Assembly (NCBI RefSeq): GCF_016802725.1
Contig: NC_052673.1
Span: 10,737,037 to 10,801,036 of the forward strand
Direction of reading: 5' to 3'
Length of the DNA: 64,000 bases
DNA from: Solenopsis invicta
Lineage: Eukaryota > Arthropoda > Insecta > Hymenoptera > Formicidae
Of the stretch, positions 1 through 11,167 are shown piece by piece. Made by a program: the position numbers and the translations under genes. The stretch's first letter is position 1. Each line of letters begins with the position of its first letter. The notes beneath the pieces were generated by a model. It did no database searches, was not told where the DNA came from, and saw only the letters and a list, made by a program, of their open reading frames with translations.

Positions 1-136
1 TTTTCTTTGATTATATAATAAAGGTTAACTAAATTATATCTAAATTAAAATAAAATCTTTTTGTATGATTGTAATAAACTGTATCACACATGTAGCAACA
101 TGATAATTGGTATTATTAAATTGGGAATTTATATAG

Positions 137-1775
137 GAATAGCCGTATACCATCCGCGGATTCCATTCCTCAACAAGTAGATGCATCCATTCGGGAGAAT
201 GCGGTACAAACAACACTCGGAAATCACACTGGTCAACAAATGTCCAGGCAAACCTTACAGGCATTAAGCGCGGTACCGCGTCCACGAATTGTTCAAGGTG
301 ATCAGTGGGTTCAGCGAAGAAAAAGTGATGTGCCAAGAGGTGCTCATGATGTGAACTATCAACATTGGCTTATTCAAGTATGTATTATAATTATTTCTAT
401 TGATTCGAACAAGCATTATTTTCTTTATATAGGCCGCAATTTTTATAAAGGTAGATTAGATACATTAGATATATTAAATCTTAAATTTGTTGAGAGTAAA
501 TAATTTATTACGTTTTTTTTAAAGATTTAATTTTTTAGTTAATCTAATTTCTAATAAAATCGAATACTTATCTAGTAATATATAATCATACATAGATAAA
601 TTTTTACTATTTCTTGACAGGAAGCAGAACAAAGGAGGATTAATGAGAGAAATCAACGATCACCGGCGCGAAAATCTCAGCCGCATGTAACTGGTACTTC
701 CGTACCATATAACGCTCCAATTCGGGCAGATAGTAAACCGCTACCAGATTCTATCATACAAACTCTAACACAAAGGGTACAGAATAAAACGCAAGAGAAA
801 CCTCTTCTAACAAGGCGAAGGTAAATTTAACTGATATTTAGCAATTTACAAAAGAATTTATTTTATAAATTGTAGATATTTATATTTATTTTACAATAAT
901 GATACGTAAATATCTCTTTAATAATAAAATAATTTTTATTTATATTTGGACTTATAACTAGACTTTTATCAAAGTCTTACTTTTTAGGATTTATGAAAAA
1001 AATTTTTTCAGGCCGGAGCAAGTTCACAATCAAGAACACTTGACTGTGCAACATCAATCGCCCCAATACACGCTACAATCTCAAAAAACGCAACATGCGC
1101 CAATCGCAAATAACAACGGGAATCAGGAAAAAATGTTGAGCGTGAGTGGGAAAAAGAAGTGTTCACACTGCGGAGAGGAATTAGGTAATGTAATAGGTTA
1201 AAACTATAAAACATTCTTTCATCATTATAAATATCCTTAAAATCTTTTAGGTCGAGGCGCTGCGATGATAATCGAAAGTCTACGATTGTTCTATCATATG
1301 GAATGCTTTAAGTGTTGCGTATGCCATGTGCGTCTCGGCGATGGATTGATGGGAACGGACGTACGCGTCCGAAATCACAAGCTCCACTGCCATAACTGCT
1401 ACTCCAGTGATGATGGTACAAACATTTAATTCTACTTTAAAATAGTTAAATATAATTTTAACTAAATTAATGTTAAATATAATTTTTTAAATATAATTGT
1501 ACAATCGAACGCATCTTGATTCAGAAAATATTTAATACGCATTACCTTCGAAACAACTAAAGAAGAACGTCTTAAAATTTCATGTCAAAGATAATTGCAA
1601 GCGCGTGTGCAATATTCATTAATACGTTGAAAGTTTCATATTACAAAAACGTAAAGACAATTATTATACATAACGCGATTGTGAACGTATGAATGAAAAT
1701 GTCTCGGAAGGATATCTCCATCTCAGAATTTACATTGATGTCAAATTTTCAGGTGTCAAGTTCAGTTGTGTGTAG
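137..1775 (+). CDS. smash: 3' exons of LMO7/Smallish-type LIM-domain protein
   Basis: Five spliced exons can be read: 137-377, 621-820, 1012-1184, 1251-1415 and 1753-1775. All have GT/AG borders and matching phases. The N-terminal part lies outside the window. The first two encode a charged linker that runs through HWLIQEAEQRR. The third and fourth form one complete LIM zinc finger: CSHC, then 19 residues, then HMEC, CFKC and CVC spacing, 21 residues, and CHNC. Its core GAAMIIES and VRNH motifs are typical of vertebrate LMO7/LIMCH1 and Drosophila Smallish, which act at adherens junctions and the actomyosin cortex. The last exon adds only VKFSCV and a stop, so the protein ends in a class I PDZ ligand (S-x-V). 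Smallish is known to bind the polarity protein Bazooka/Par-3; that this motif does it here is inference. An acceptor at 1932-1933 in the same phase could give another C-terminus. Confidence 0.82.
1753..1775 (+). other. Terminal micro-exon encoding a PDZ ligand
   Basis: An acceptor TTTTCAG at 1746-1752 joins in phase to the LIM exon that ends at 1415 (G plus GT). It adds V-K-F-S-C-V and TAG at 1773-1775. Serine at -2 and valine at 0 fit a class I PDZ-binding motif. The exon contributes 23 coding bases, too few for ORF scanning to find. Confidence 0.7.
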
Positions 1776-3454
1776 AGGCCTGGTGGTTAACGGAATTACG
1801 CTGATTAACTTGATTGTATCGCTTTTCGGCTATATTTTAAGATCTTTATAATCGACTATTTAGTCACCTTATTTAAAAGTGTCATATTGACGCGCAGCAT
1901 AAAATAAATTGCATAAATCTAATTTTTTGACAGGTCAAATAGAAAAAGGAATGATACCATTGTCGCCACGCGATATATTATTTTCCGTATTTTTTATTCA
2001 AAATAGTGAATTCAACACATGTATGCAATACTGTTTCTACCAACTAACATGAATCATATGCGAAGGATGTATATAAGATGTATTTATGTAATTAGTTATA
2101 GAAATAAGAAATCATAATTGTTGAGATGGTTTAATGTGGATGTAACTGGCGTTACTTTACTGACGCTGTATATTTTTGTAATATAGTTCTCGTACTATTT
2201 ATACCAGGTATATCTAATTTACAACGGTTACATAACAGAATGCGCGCGATTGTTTGTTTTTAAGCGAAATCTTCGATTTTTTTTATTTGTACTTCGGAAG
2301 CGAATAGGCTTGAAGTTGAGTCTCCGCCGAAATAATCAAATTTTTAGTTTCGGGAAATAGCCAATAATTACAAACAGTGGCGGATCTATGTGTTAAGAGT
2401 CTCCTGACGTATAAATATGTGCTAATATTGTTTTTTTAATTTAAATTTTGCAATTTTTTTCTTATAAATTTTAAAAACTTATTAAATGCCAAACAATATC
2501 AGAAATAAATTTTTTATGCATATTTATATTCCCATTTTTTTAATGTGACTTGGCATTCAATATTTCTTTTTATATTATAATAATTAAATTACATATCTAC
2601 AAACCAAACTCTTTTACATCTTACAGGAATATTAATTTTAAATCCGACAAAATTAGTTTTAGGTCTGTTACAATTTATGAATCAAAATATGTACTTGTAT
2701 CGGTATTTCTACGATGATATATAAGAATTAGTTCAATGCGATCGTGCGAGCAAGACAATTCTTCAATCGCTTCCTATATAATTGTATCGAAGACATGTTA
2801 CATTGTGAAATATTGTAACATACGCATCTCGTGTTATTAACGTAATTTTATATTATTAGAGAGAATAAATATAAAAAAAAATATGAGATTGTTTTTCCAT
2901 AAAACATTTCCTATTCGTTCTACGAATCTTATCCATTTTCTCTTCATATTATACATCTAATAATACTAGTTATGCTTTTCCTTTTAGACAGAAAAACATA
3001 GTAAATGTGTCATATCTTTTCTTTTTTTACCAAAAAATATATAAAGTGTAGAAGTGCTCGAAATAGCTCATTTAAATTGGCGGATTGTATATATTTATAT
3101 ATATACTGTGCAAAAAAAGGAAAAATAAAAACAAGATTTAATTTCTCACTTTATCTCGAACCTTGATTTTAATCGAAGACCGTATTCAGTAAAGATTTAT
3201 ACTGTGATGGGTACGTTGTATGTACAAATGCTTCAAGAAAAGCAGTAATGAGAATCTGGTGAATCGGTAATGTGTTTTAAATACACATAATATTTATCAA
3301 TAAATATTATAAAAAATACTACAAACTTGTTTTGTATATTAATTTAAATAATATATGTTGATATAATTTTTATATTTAATGTTCTCTTATGACTTTGTTA
3401 TAATGAATATGTTACTTAACCTCACAAAGATACGAATTATTTATAGGCGTCCAA
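1776..3454. other. Smallish-type gene 3' UTR and downstream AT-rich DNA
   Basis: No further coding exon is convincing. AATAAA signals occur at 1903-1908 and 2864-2869; the second is followed by an A-rich run. Either could end the LIM-protein transcript. A possible alternative terminal exon begins at 1934, in phase with the LIM exon, and stays open for about 40 codons. Confidence 0.45.
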
Positions 3455-4389
3455 TCTTTACGTCCAACATTTTTTGTCCATGACGCATCAGCTTTTGTCA
3501 ACAGCAAAATGGATGTTAGCATGGACAACAACCCACATCCATTTCACGAGAAATGGATGTAGGTTGTTGTCTATGCTAACATCCACACTGTTTTTAACGG
3601 CGAGTTGCAAATGGATGTGACATGTAGTTTCCATTCTGGCCTAAATGGATGTGCGTCGTTAGTGTACGGGAGTTTCGAAACGTTATAGGAGAAAGGCCGC
3701 TATGGCACCTCTCGGCTCTCAGGTTTCTCTCTGCTAAAATGCTTCTTCTTCTCAACGTTAATGGTACCCGTCCCCAGTGTAACAACGTGGCGGGGACGAT
3801 TTGACCATAGTAACCAAGGTATTTCTTATCTTGCTTTCAATAGTTATATGGGAAACAAAAAGACTTAAATAGGAATACAGGATATGCTTGCCCAAGGAAT
3901 AAGGAGGATTGCATCAGCAATCCTGACCGCGCTTTTTCACTCTATTACAAACACGCTTACTGGTACACGGCCAACCAGCGACTCCATCTGCTAAAATGCT
4001 AAAAGATAAAAAGATTGCGCTACCAGAGAGGAACCTGAGAGCGTCCACGGCGGCCTTTTTCCTATAACGCTTCGAAACTCCCGTACACTAGTGACGCACA
4101 TCTATTCTGGTCAGAATTAGGGATGTTCGATTTTGAATCGATCTTTTAGAAAATCGATTCTTTTTCTATCAATTCTCGATTTTTTAGATCGATTCTTTAG
4201 TTCCGATTTAATCGACGAATCGATTCTCAAGGCCCAAGATCGGGGTCTCGATTCTCAGGGTGCGAACCAATCACGAGCGTTTCTTAGTTTTTTAAACAGT
4301 TTCCGAAAACTGTTGAACGCTCGTGATTGGTTTTGCTCTCGTTCCATTACGCTATTCCGTTGCATGGATTCGCACCCATAAAGGCTATA

Positions 4390-4558
4390 AAGGGCCTCGC
4401 ACATGAAATGCATAACATAACATAAGCACAACATAAGACCAATGCACCAATAAGCATCCAACATAAAATCGCCATATTGATTTACATAAAATTCCCATTG
4501 GTCCAGAGATCTTATGCTATGTTTATGCTCTGTGATGCATTTCATGTGCGAGGCCCTT
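4390..4558. mobile_element. Nested MITE with long terminal inverted repeats
   Basis: The element begins AAGGGCCTCGCACATGAAAT and ends with the matching reverse complement. The arms are about 24 bp and near perfect, and TA lies on both sides as a possible target duplication. It interrupts another palindromic repeat, whose left end is at about 4378 and whose right end is near 4695. No coding capacity is seen. Confidence 0.6.
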
Positions 4559-4560
4559 TA

Positions 4561-4695
4561 GTCGATATCATAAGTCATAAGCCATAAGAATTGATCAATC
4601 ACATCGAATATTCTCTTCATATTTGACTGTGATCAATTTTTATGGCTTATGATTTATGATTCCGACTAATAGCTTATTGTAGAAAGCCTATAAAG
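4561..4695. repeat. Palindromic MITE, same family as the copy at 54019-54166
   Basis: The stretch reads ATCATAAGTCATAAGCC, then ATTGATCAATCAC, and back to its reverse complement, ending in CTTATTGTAGAAAGCC. The inner arms and the TTTCTACAATAAGC terminus match the complete element at 54019-54166. This copy is split by the MITE at 4390-4558. A fragment at 4700-4800 resembles the other Harbinger-like MITE, at 55535-55651. Confidence 0.5.
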
Positions 4696-6125
4696 GTTGG
4701 TTTATGCAGGTCATAACCGCTAACTTATGCCGGAATCTGTAAGAAAGTGACCAATTATAGTCGATTATTCTTCTGTAAATCGATTAAAAGTCGCTAAAAA
4801 AAATTAGCGTTGGTATTAATAAATACATTAAAAGAATAGAATAACGAATGCGAGTAGTGCTACAAGTGTTATCTAATAATTGCTAATCAATACGAGCACA
4901 TGAGTGTATGTATAAGTTATTAAAGTACCAATTAATTTTTTATATGCATTACTAATTAGAAAGTAAGAAAAGTTTATAATGTAAATAGAAAAACTACGTT
5001 ATTATTAAAATCGAGAACAAATAATAAATATTTTGTTATACATACAAATTAATGAGAGAGACAATAATTTTCCACTTTCCGTAATTATCCGGACACTGAA
5101 ATGAGTCTTCCCGTGTATGAACTTCCACTCAAATACTAATACTCACGCTGTAAGACACAATTATCTTACAACAATCCTTAACGCGTATATAATTATGTAA
5201 ATAGTATGTATAATGATAAATATAAAAGAAATATAAAATATTTTATTTAAGGCGTACTGCTTTTATTTTTACCAATATACAGAAATAACGTAAATTATTT
5301 TTTTTTTGAATTTTTAATAATTTTATTTTATCAATATTAAAATCAGATATATTAACAATTTAATTATTTATTTATCTTTCTTAATTTTTTAGTATTATGT
5401 TATCCAATAATTTACATTGTTTGTATTGTCTACATAAAAAAAATTTTGTTTAAACAATACGTAAATAATAAGTACAGATGTAATCTTGAAATGTACAGCA
5501 CAATTTTGTATAAAATTAAAAGAATAAAAAAAGATCGATTTTTGCGAAATCGATTCTTTGTCATTCGATTTTTGGACGGATCGATACTTTTAGTTACGAT
5601 TCAGTTCGATTCAAAAAATCGATTCTTTTGACAAGATCGAACATCCCTAGTCAGAATGGGAACTACGTGTCACATCCATTTTGCAACCCGCCGTTAAAAA
5701 CAGTGTGGATGTTAGCACGGACAACAACCCACATCCATCTCTCGAGAAATGGATGTAGGTTGTTGTCCGTGCTAACATCTATTTTGCTGCAAATAAAATC
5801 TGTCGCGTATCGCGTATGTTGCATCCAGAACAGGGGTCGAGAATGTGCACAAATGATTAATTACGTCTACTTTCGCGTAATTTTTTATTTATTATAGTCT
5901 GAATTATTTACATTAACATTGATATTAATACATATCAATACGTATATGCCCATATTTTGCACAATCATATTTTTACTTAAAAAAGATGTTTAATAGTAAC
6001 AGAGAGAATTTGGTTCTTTAATAAAAAAACATTCATTTTACGCAGTACTTAAAAAATAATTGTAATTAACATCGCATCATATGATGAAGAAGAAATAAAT
6101 GTCTTTCCACGAATAAATATAGGGT

Positions 6126-6744
6126 GATTCAAAATAACCTATTGGTCCCGAAGCTGGCATATTCGTAATGGAATTCTGAGACGATTTTTCCTTTTGCAAA
6201 AATTTGTCCGGAGCTTAGTTTTCAAGTTACAATAAGAATTAGTTAGCGTATGACGGGTCAGGTACAAGACAGGGGCGGCGCGACTCACTGTTACACGCGG
6301 GTGTTTCCGTGGGGCACCTCTTGTGCTCAAATGACTGACAAAAGTATATGGACAGCACATTTCTATTTAAACTTTTTTTCTCTCTCTCTTTCTTTCTCTC
6401 TCTCTCTCTCTCTGTCACTTTAATTATGCTACATTTAACTTGTCAAATTTCGATCTGTCATCCGGCCGTCAAATATCGGGATGACCGTAAAATCTTCAAG
6501 TAAGTTTACATTATTATAATAAATGTACGCCCGAGAATAATAAAATTTAATGTAAATTAAATTACTTAAATGTGCACTTGCAAGTTAAAAGTAGCACTTT
6601 TAAAACGCACAAAAAGGAAAGGAGAGAGAGAGAGACGGGGGAGAAAGGGGCTTTAAACAAGTTTAAGCACGTTCACTCACGCGCACGGCAATCAGTTTAT
6701 TGTTTCCACGATGCGACAGTTCAATTTAAATTTGTCCTTTATCC
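6126..6744. other. Repeat-like and unassigned DNA
   Basis: The segment opens with GGGTGATTCAAAATAACC at the point where homology to the 36290 copy stops, which looks like the edge of another inserted element. I could not find its opposite end. A (CT)n microsatellite lies at 6370-6412 and a short GA-rich run near 6620-6640. The open frames here carry no recognisable protein. Confidence 0.35.
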
Positions 6745-7795
6745 ATATCTATCCCTCGAAGTTGTTTCATATTTTACCACATTTACACTATTTATTCTGC
6801 ACTTGATCGATAAACGCGGAACTACGCGACGAACCGATCGATCAACTTTATTAATTACTACTCTAATCACTACAATCATTCGATGCGTTAAAATTACTCG
6901 AAGAAACACGTGTTTACGTTACGATCACATAACTCGTGTTCATTCGACGATATGAAGCAGTCGACTGGATGTTATTGGTTATGTTGTTATAAGAGTGTCG
7001 AACGATTGGTTAAAGCCATAAGTCAAAATGCGGCAATTTAAAATAAAAATATTGGTTAATACAATTTACATCAATACAATTTATTAGAAAAATGTTGCAA
7101 ATGCATGTTTATCAATATTTGTTAAAAATTGTATGATAGTGACTTTATCAAGATAATTATTATTCATTCTAAATATTCAAGAAATAATTTTATCAAAATC
7201 AATTTTTTCTAAACATTTTTTTTATTTCTTATTTTTGAATATTTGCGAAAACTGTGAAAATATTCCTCGAAATAAAATATTTGGTTGCTCTGAAAAGGGC
7301 AGATTATCCGTTGCTGCAAGGAGATTTCAAGAATTATATCCTTGAAGTTTTTTTTATAATAAATATTCTAAATAATTATCTTGATAAAGTCACTTACAAT
7401 TTTTAACAAGTAATAATAAACATGCATTTGCCACATTTTTCTAATAAATTGTATCGATGTAAATCGTATTAATCAATATTTTCATTTTGAATTACCGCGT
7501 TTTGACTTATGGCTTTAACCAATCGTTCGACACCCTTATAACGACATAACCAATAACATTCAGTCGACTGCTTCATATCGTCGAGTGAACACGTGTTGTG
7601 TGATCGTAACGTAAATATGTGTTTCTTCGAGTAATTTTAACGCATCAAATGATTGTAGTGTTTACAGTAGTGATTAATAGTAATTAATAAAGTCGATCGA
7701 TCGGTTCGTCGCGTAGTTCCGCGTTTATCAATCAAATGCAGAGTAAATAGTGTAAATGTGGTGAACTATGAAACAACTTCGAAGGATATATGCCA
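6745..7795. repeat. Long inverted repeat (about 440 bp arms)
   Basis: The left arm, about 6745-7190, is repeated in reverse complement at about 7350-7795, around a loop of roughly 150 bp. Shared landmarks include GAACTACGCGACGAACCGAT at 6819-6838 and its counterpart in 7700-7725, plus GCAGTCGACTG at 6957-6967 and 7562-7572. The arms show scattered substitutions and small indels, so it is not brand new. There is no coding sequence. Its outer right edge coincides with the point where the copia element loses its 3' end. Confidence 0.75.
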
Positions 7796-10357
7796 TACTG
7801 TAGGAAATTTATTTCCATACCGACATATTTCAATTTTCCATATTTTGGATTTTTGGATGTGACTTCAAAATTTGCAGATAGATTAATCAAGAGTTGATCC
7901 AAATCCTGGTGATTTTTACTTACGATGAGTCCGTCGTCAACAAACAGTGCTATTATTACAGTTCTCTTTGCGTTGTAGAACAAACAAGGATCATTCGTCG
8001 CTTCAAAATTTAATGTTTTCAAGTAACTTGTAAATTTTACATTCCAAGATTTAGGTGCTTGCTTCAGACCATATAAACTCTTCAATAACTTGCAAACACT
8101 TCCAGATCCGTCATCATAGCCTTGAGGTTGTGACATATATATGTTCTCAGTAAGATCTCCATTCAAGAAGGCAGTTTTAATGATAAAAGTCTTTACATGT
8201 TTATATTCTTTTACTGCGAAACTCAATAGTAATCTGATGCTGGCATGTCGAACCACTGGCGAGAAGGTTTCAAAATAATCAGTGCCTTGCTGTTGATCAT
8301 ATCCACGTGCGACCAGGCGAGCTTTCATTTTTCCATCATCCTTAATTCGAAATACCCAACGGTTACTTAGTGCTTTGCGACGTTCTAGCAGTTCAGTCAG
8401 TGACCATGTATGTGTTTTGTCCAATGAGTGAATTTCATCGTCCATTGCATGTTTCCACTTTGGATTGTTTAAAGCATCCTCGACCGATATCTCTTCCACG
8501 TCTCCGATTAATGCCATTAGATTTGAAGCACATTGATCATACCTGTTGGGTGGCTTCAGAAGTTTTTTGTCTCGTAGTCCTCGCTGTAGTACATCTTGAG
8601 ATTGAATTTCACCTTCATCGAAAATTTGTGATTCTTCGTCCACTTCATCAACGCTGGCAAAGCTTTCTTCATCGCTTGACTCTGTATCATGATTCTCCTC
8701 CTGTCGATTGACATGCTCCTCTTTTTCAGAATTTTTGATGTGTTTTTCTTCTTTCAGGCCTTTTGGTTTTCTATTAAGAAAGATTTCCGTCGAGTTTAGG
8801 TTTTGATTCAATTTTTCATCAAAAATAACATCGCAAGATATTTCTATTTTTCTTTTATCTGAAACATATGTACGATAACCTGTTTCTTCAAGATCATAAC
8901 CGACAAAGATGCCTTTCTGACTTTTCTTATCCAACCTCTTACGATCCTTATTTGGTATGAGTATGTAGCATTTACAACCAAATGGCTTCATAGACTTGAT
9001 ACTCACATGACGTCCAAACCAAAGTTCAGCTGGACTTTTACCTTTGACCGAGCTGGGGGGTGCGCACGATTGGACACCGCACGATTGGACACCACCACTC
9101 ACAGCGGCTGATACCTAGAGTTTTTCCGTTGGTTTGGTTAGATAAGTCAAGATGATTGGTTGGTGTCCAATCGTGCTGTGTCCAAAAGAGTGTCACCCCC
9201 GAGCTGGTACCTGTACGATTTATGGTAAACACGGAATAATTCATAGCTTCAGCCCAAAGTTACTTGCTAAGATTTCCAGTATGTTCTGCACGAGCAGCTT
9301 CCACTATAGTTCTCATTTCTCTTTCAATACGTCCATTCTGTTCTGGAGTGTACTTTGCAGAACGTTCATGAAATATTCCAAATTCTTCAAGTATCTTTCG
9401 ACTTTCAGTATTTTTAATTTCTTTTCCATTATCTGACTTTAGAGTTTTAACCTGTCGACCAAATTGATTGTTAACCAACTTTAGAAAAATATTGAGCTTT
9501 TCAATTGCTTCTGACTTATTTTTCAAAAAATATATGGTTCGATAATGGCTATAGTCGTCCTTAAACAAGAGAAAGTATTTGGCTCCTCCTAATGAAAATT
9601 CTCCTAAATCTACGTGTATGACATCCAGACATTTTGTAGCTGTATTCGGATTCGTTTTGTGTGTAGTGCGACATTGCTTGCCGTAAGCACATCCTTCACA
9701 TTCGTAACCATTCCAGTCGTCGATATATTTTATGTTGTTTCTTTTCAGTATGTCTCTGACATAAGTGACATTTTGGTGTGCAAGTCGTTTGTGCCAATCT
9801 TTTATTGATATAGCTGTCAAACATTGATCTTTATTGTTCCTTACTCTCATTCGAAATAATCTTTTCGTTCTGTCTGCTATTAGTACTGGATTGTTATTTT
9901 CAAGGATAATTGACTGACTTGCATTTGCTTGTTGAGTGTATCCTTTATCTAATGCAGTTGTTAACGAGAAAAGGTTGAATGTTAACTCTGGTACATACAA
10001 GACTTGCTGAAGTACTATGGGATACCATTCCTTACCATTATAAGCTGTCATGTGTACATCGCCCATGTTATATGATTTTAGTTTTGTTGAATCGCCTAAC
10101 ATTATCATTGCAGAATTTTCTATCGTTGTGAGATTTGACATCCAACTTAGATTTCCAGTCATGTGATGTGTTGCTCCACTATCTTGATACCATGATTTAT
10201 GATCATCTGATATTTATTCTATTTCCGTTGCGGACAAGGCAATTGATATGAAAGCTTTTACATCTTCCTTTTGCAATTTAGGACACTCTTTTATAAAATG
10301 GCCAATTTCCTAACAATTATTACATTTATAGTTTCTTTTACAATAATCCAAATACTC
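7796..10357 (-). pseudogene. Copia pol remnant (protease, integrase, reverse transcriptase)
   Basis: Stops follow gag at 10310-10312 and 10214-10216, and another ends the integrase frame at 9260-9262. The protease active site DSGAT is visible near 10175. Integrase shows an HH-CC zinc finger and the catalytic D, D and E in HVD, KSDNG and EQNGRIERE. After the MITE interruption (9056-9200), reverse transcriptase contains SLYGLKQAP and the catalytic FVDDG. The usual aspartate just before KTAFLNG is isoleucine, so one catalytic residue is lost. RNase H is absent. Confidence 0.85.
9056..9200. mobile_element. 145 bp MITE inside copia integrase
   Basis: The ends are GGGGGTG and CACCCCC, flanked by a direct repeat GAGCTG (9050-9055 and 9201-9206; a seventh base is ambiguous). 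Inside, GCACGATTGGACACC occurs twice near the left end and in reverse complement near the right end. Conceptually removing the insert and one flanking repeat leaves the copia frame continuous, which shows a clean target duplication. The superfamily is not identified. Confidence 0.75.
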
Positions 10358-11146
10358 TTAACACGGCTTTCCATGACACTGAGTTTTCTGATGTCCAACT
10401 TTGCCACATTTAAAACATTTATTGTTGTAATTGCTTGATGACTGATTCTGATTTCCTTTCCATTGTGATAAATTTTTCTTGTGATGCGTTTTATTATAGA
10501 GCTTGTTATTTTTGCTTTTAGAAATTAATGGACTTTCTACTGAATTGCCGTCTCTCAATTTTATACGGTGTTCTTCTTGTTGAAGTCGCTCCATTAATTT
10601 TGAAATTGTTTTATCAGTTGATACTGTCGAATCCCAGGCAGAATGGAAGTGACTAAACCTTTCTGGTAGACTATTCAAAATTCGAGAGATAATCCAATCA
10701 TCTTCTATTTTTTCACCAATAGCACCCAGCTCCTGCGATAACCCATCTATGGCAAGACAGTTGTCGACTGCAGTTTTATTATCATCGTATTTATAAGCGA
10801 AGAATTGCATGCGTAGTCCATCTTTGGTCGATTGAGACCTTTTACCATACAGCGTTTCCAGACGTTCGAGCATTTCCGAAGCAGTTTTGCATACACATAT
10901 TTTCAATGCTATACTTTCATCAACGTTTATGCCTATGATCGTTTGTGCTTCCAAGTATTTCCTACACCATTCATCATAAGAAGCATCGTTTTCAGAAGGC
11001 TTGACTGTAACACCTGTGGCTATATTATAGAGTGCTTTCGTTCTTAGTATAAGATTTACTTTGAAGCGCCATGATGTGTAATTACTTAGACCTGTATTAT
11101 CAGACTTTTCGACTAGCTTGTCCAAGTTCAATTTTGCTTCAACCAT
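10358..11146 (-). CDS. Copia gag (262 codons, ends at a premature stop)
   Basis: The start MVEAKLNLDKLVEK and the following W-x-F-K fold region match the UBN2/copia gag family. It ends with the zinc knuckle CFKCGKVGHQKTQC (CX2CX4HX4C), around residues 243-256. In an intact copia the frame would continue into protease. Here TAA at 10358-10360 stops it just after the first knuckle, and a second knuckle downstream is broken by another stop. Gag would package the retroelement RNA in virus-like particles. This copy is probably not functional. Confidence 0.8.
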   Translation of the reverse strand: MVEAKLNLDKLVEKSDNTGLSNYTSWRFKVNLILRTKALYNIATGVTVKPSENDASYDEWCRKYLEAQTIIGINVDESIALKICVCKTASEMLERLETLYGKRSQSTKDGLRMQFFAYKYDDNKTAVDNCLAIDGLSQELGAIGEKIEDDWIISRILNSLPERFSHFHSAWDSTVSTDKTISKLMERLQQEEHRIKLRDGNSVESPLISKSKNNKLYNKTHHKKNLSQWKGNQNQSSSNYNNKCFKCGKVGHQKTQCHGKPC

Positions 11147-11167
11147 GATTAGCTTTCAATACTAATA

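Larger units (their letters stand above)
4118..5649. mobile_element. Non-autonomous hAT element (1532 bp)
   Basis: The ends are TAGGGATGTTCGAT and its reverse complement ATCGAACATCCCTA, with similarity extending a few bases further. The element is flanked by a perfect 8 bp direct repeat GTCAGAAT (4110-4117 and 5650-5657). An 8 bp duplication and termini of the form YAGGG are hallmarks of the hAT superfamily. The paralogous repeat at 36290-36860 carries the uninterrupted site with a single copy of the octamer, at 36757-36764, which confirms the insertion. No transposase ORF is present. Many AATCGATT-like subterminal motifs lie within about 100 bp of each end. Smaller MITEs are nested at 4378-4695. 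Confidence 0.85.
3455..6125. mobile_element. Composite foldback-type repeat, interrupted by a hAT insertion
   Basis: Sequence around 3500-3740 recurs as reverse complement at 4018-4117 plus 5650-5790, so the two ends form long inverted repeats around a unique core (3741-4017). Each arm contains a strong hairpin built from GGATGTTAGC and GCTAACATCC, around 3508-3585 and 5708-5783. The right part, 5658-6125, reappears inverted at 36290-36770. No transposase is visible. The element class is unknown. The structure, repetition and hairpins support a non-autonomous foldback-like element. Confidence 0.6.

Noticed and set aside
6572..6955. 127-codon open frame on the plus strand
   Set aside because: It lies across the arm of the inverted repeat, shows no domain and is low-complexity at the start.
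7340..7795. A copia 3' LTR
   Set aside because: No TGTTGG...CA unit matching 12605-12993 is present; the region is the palindrome arm instead.
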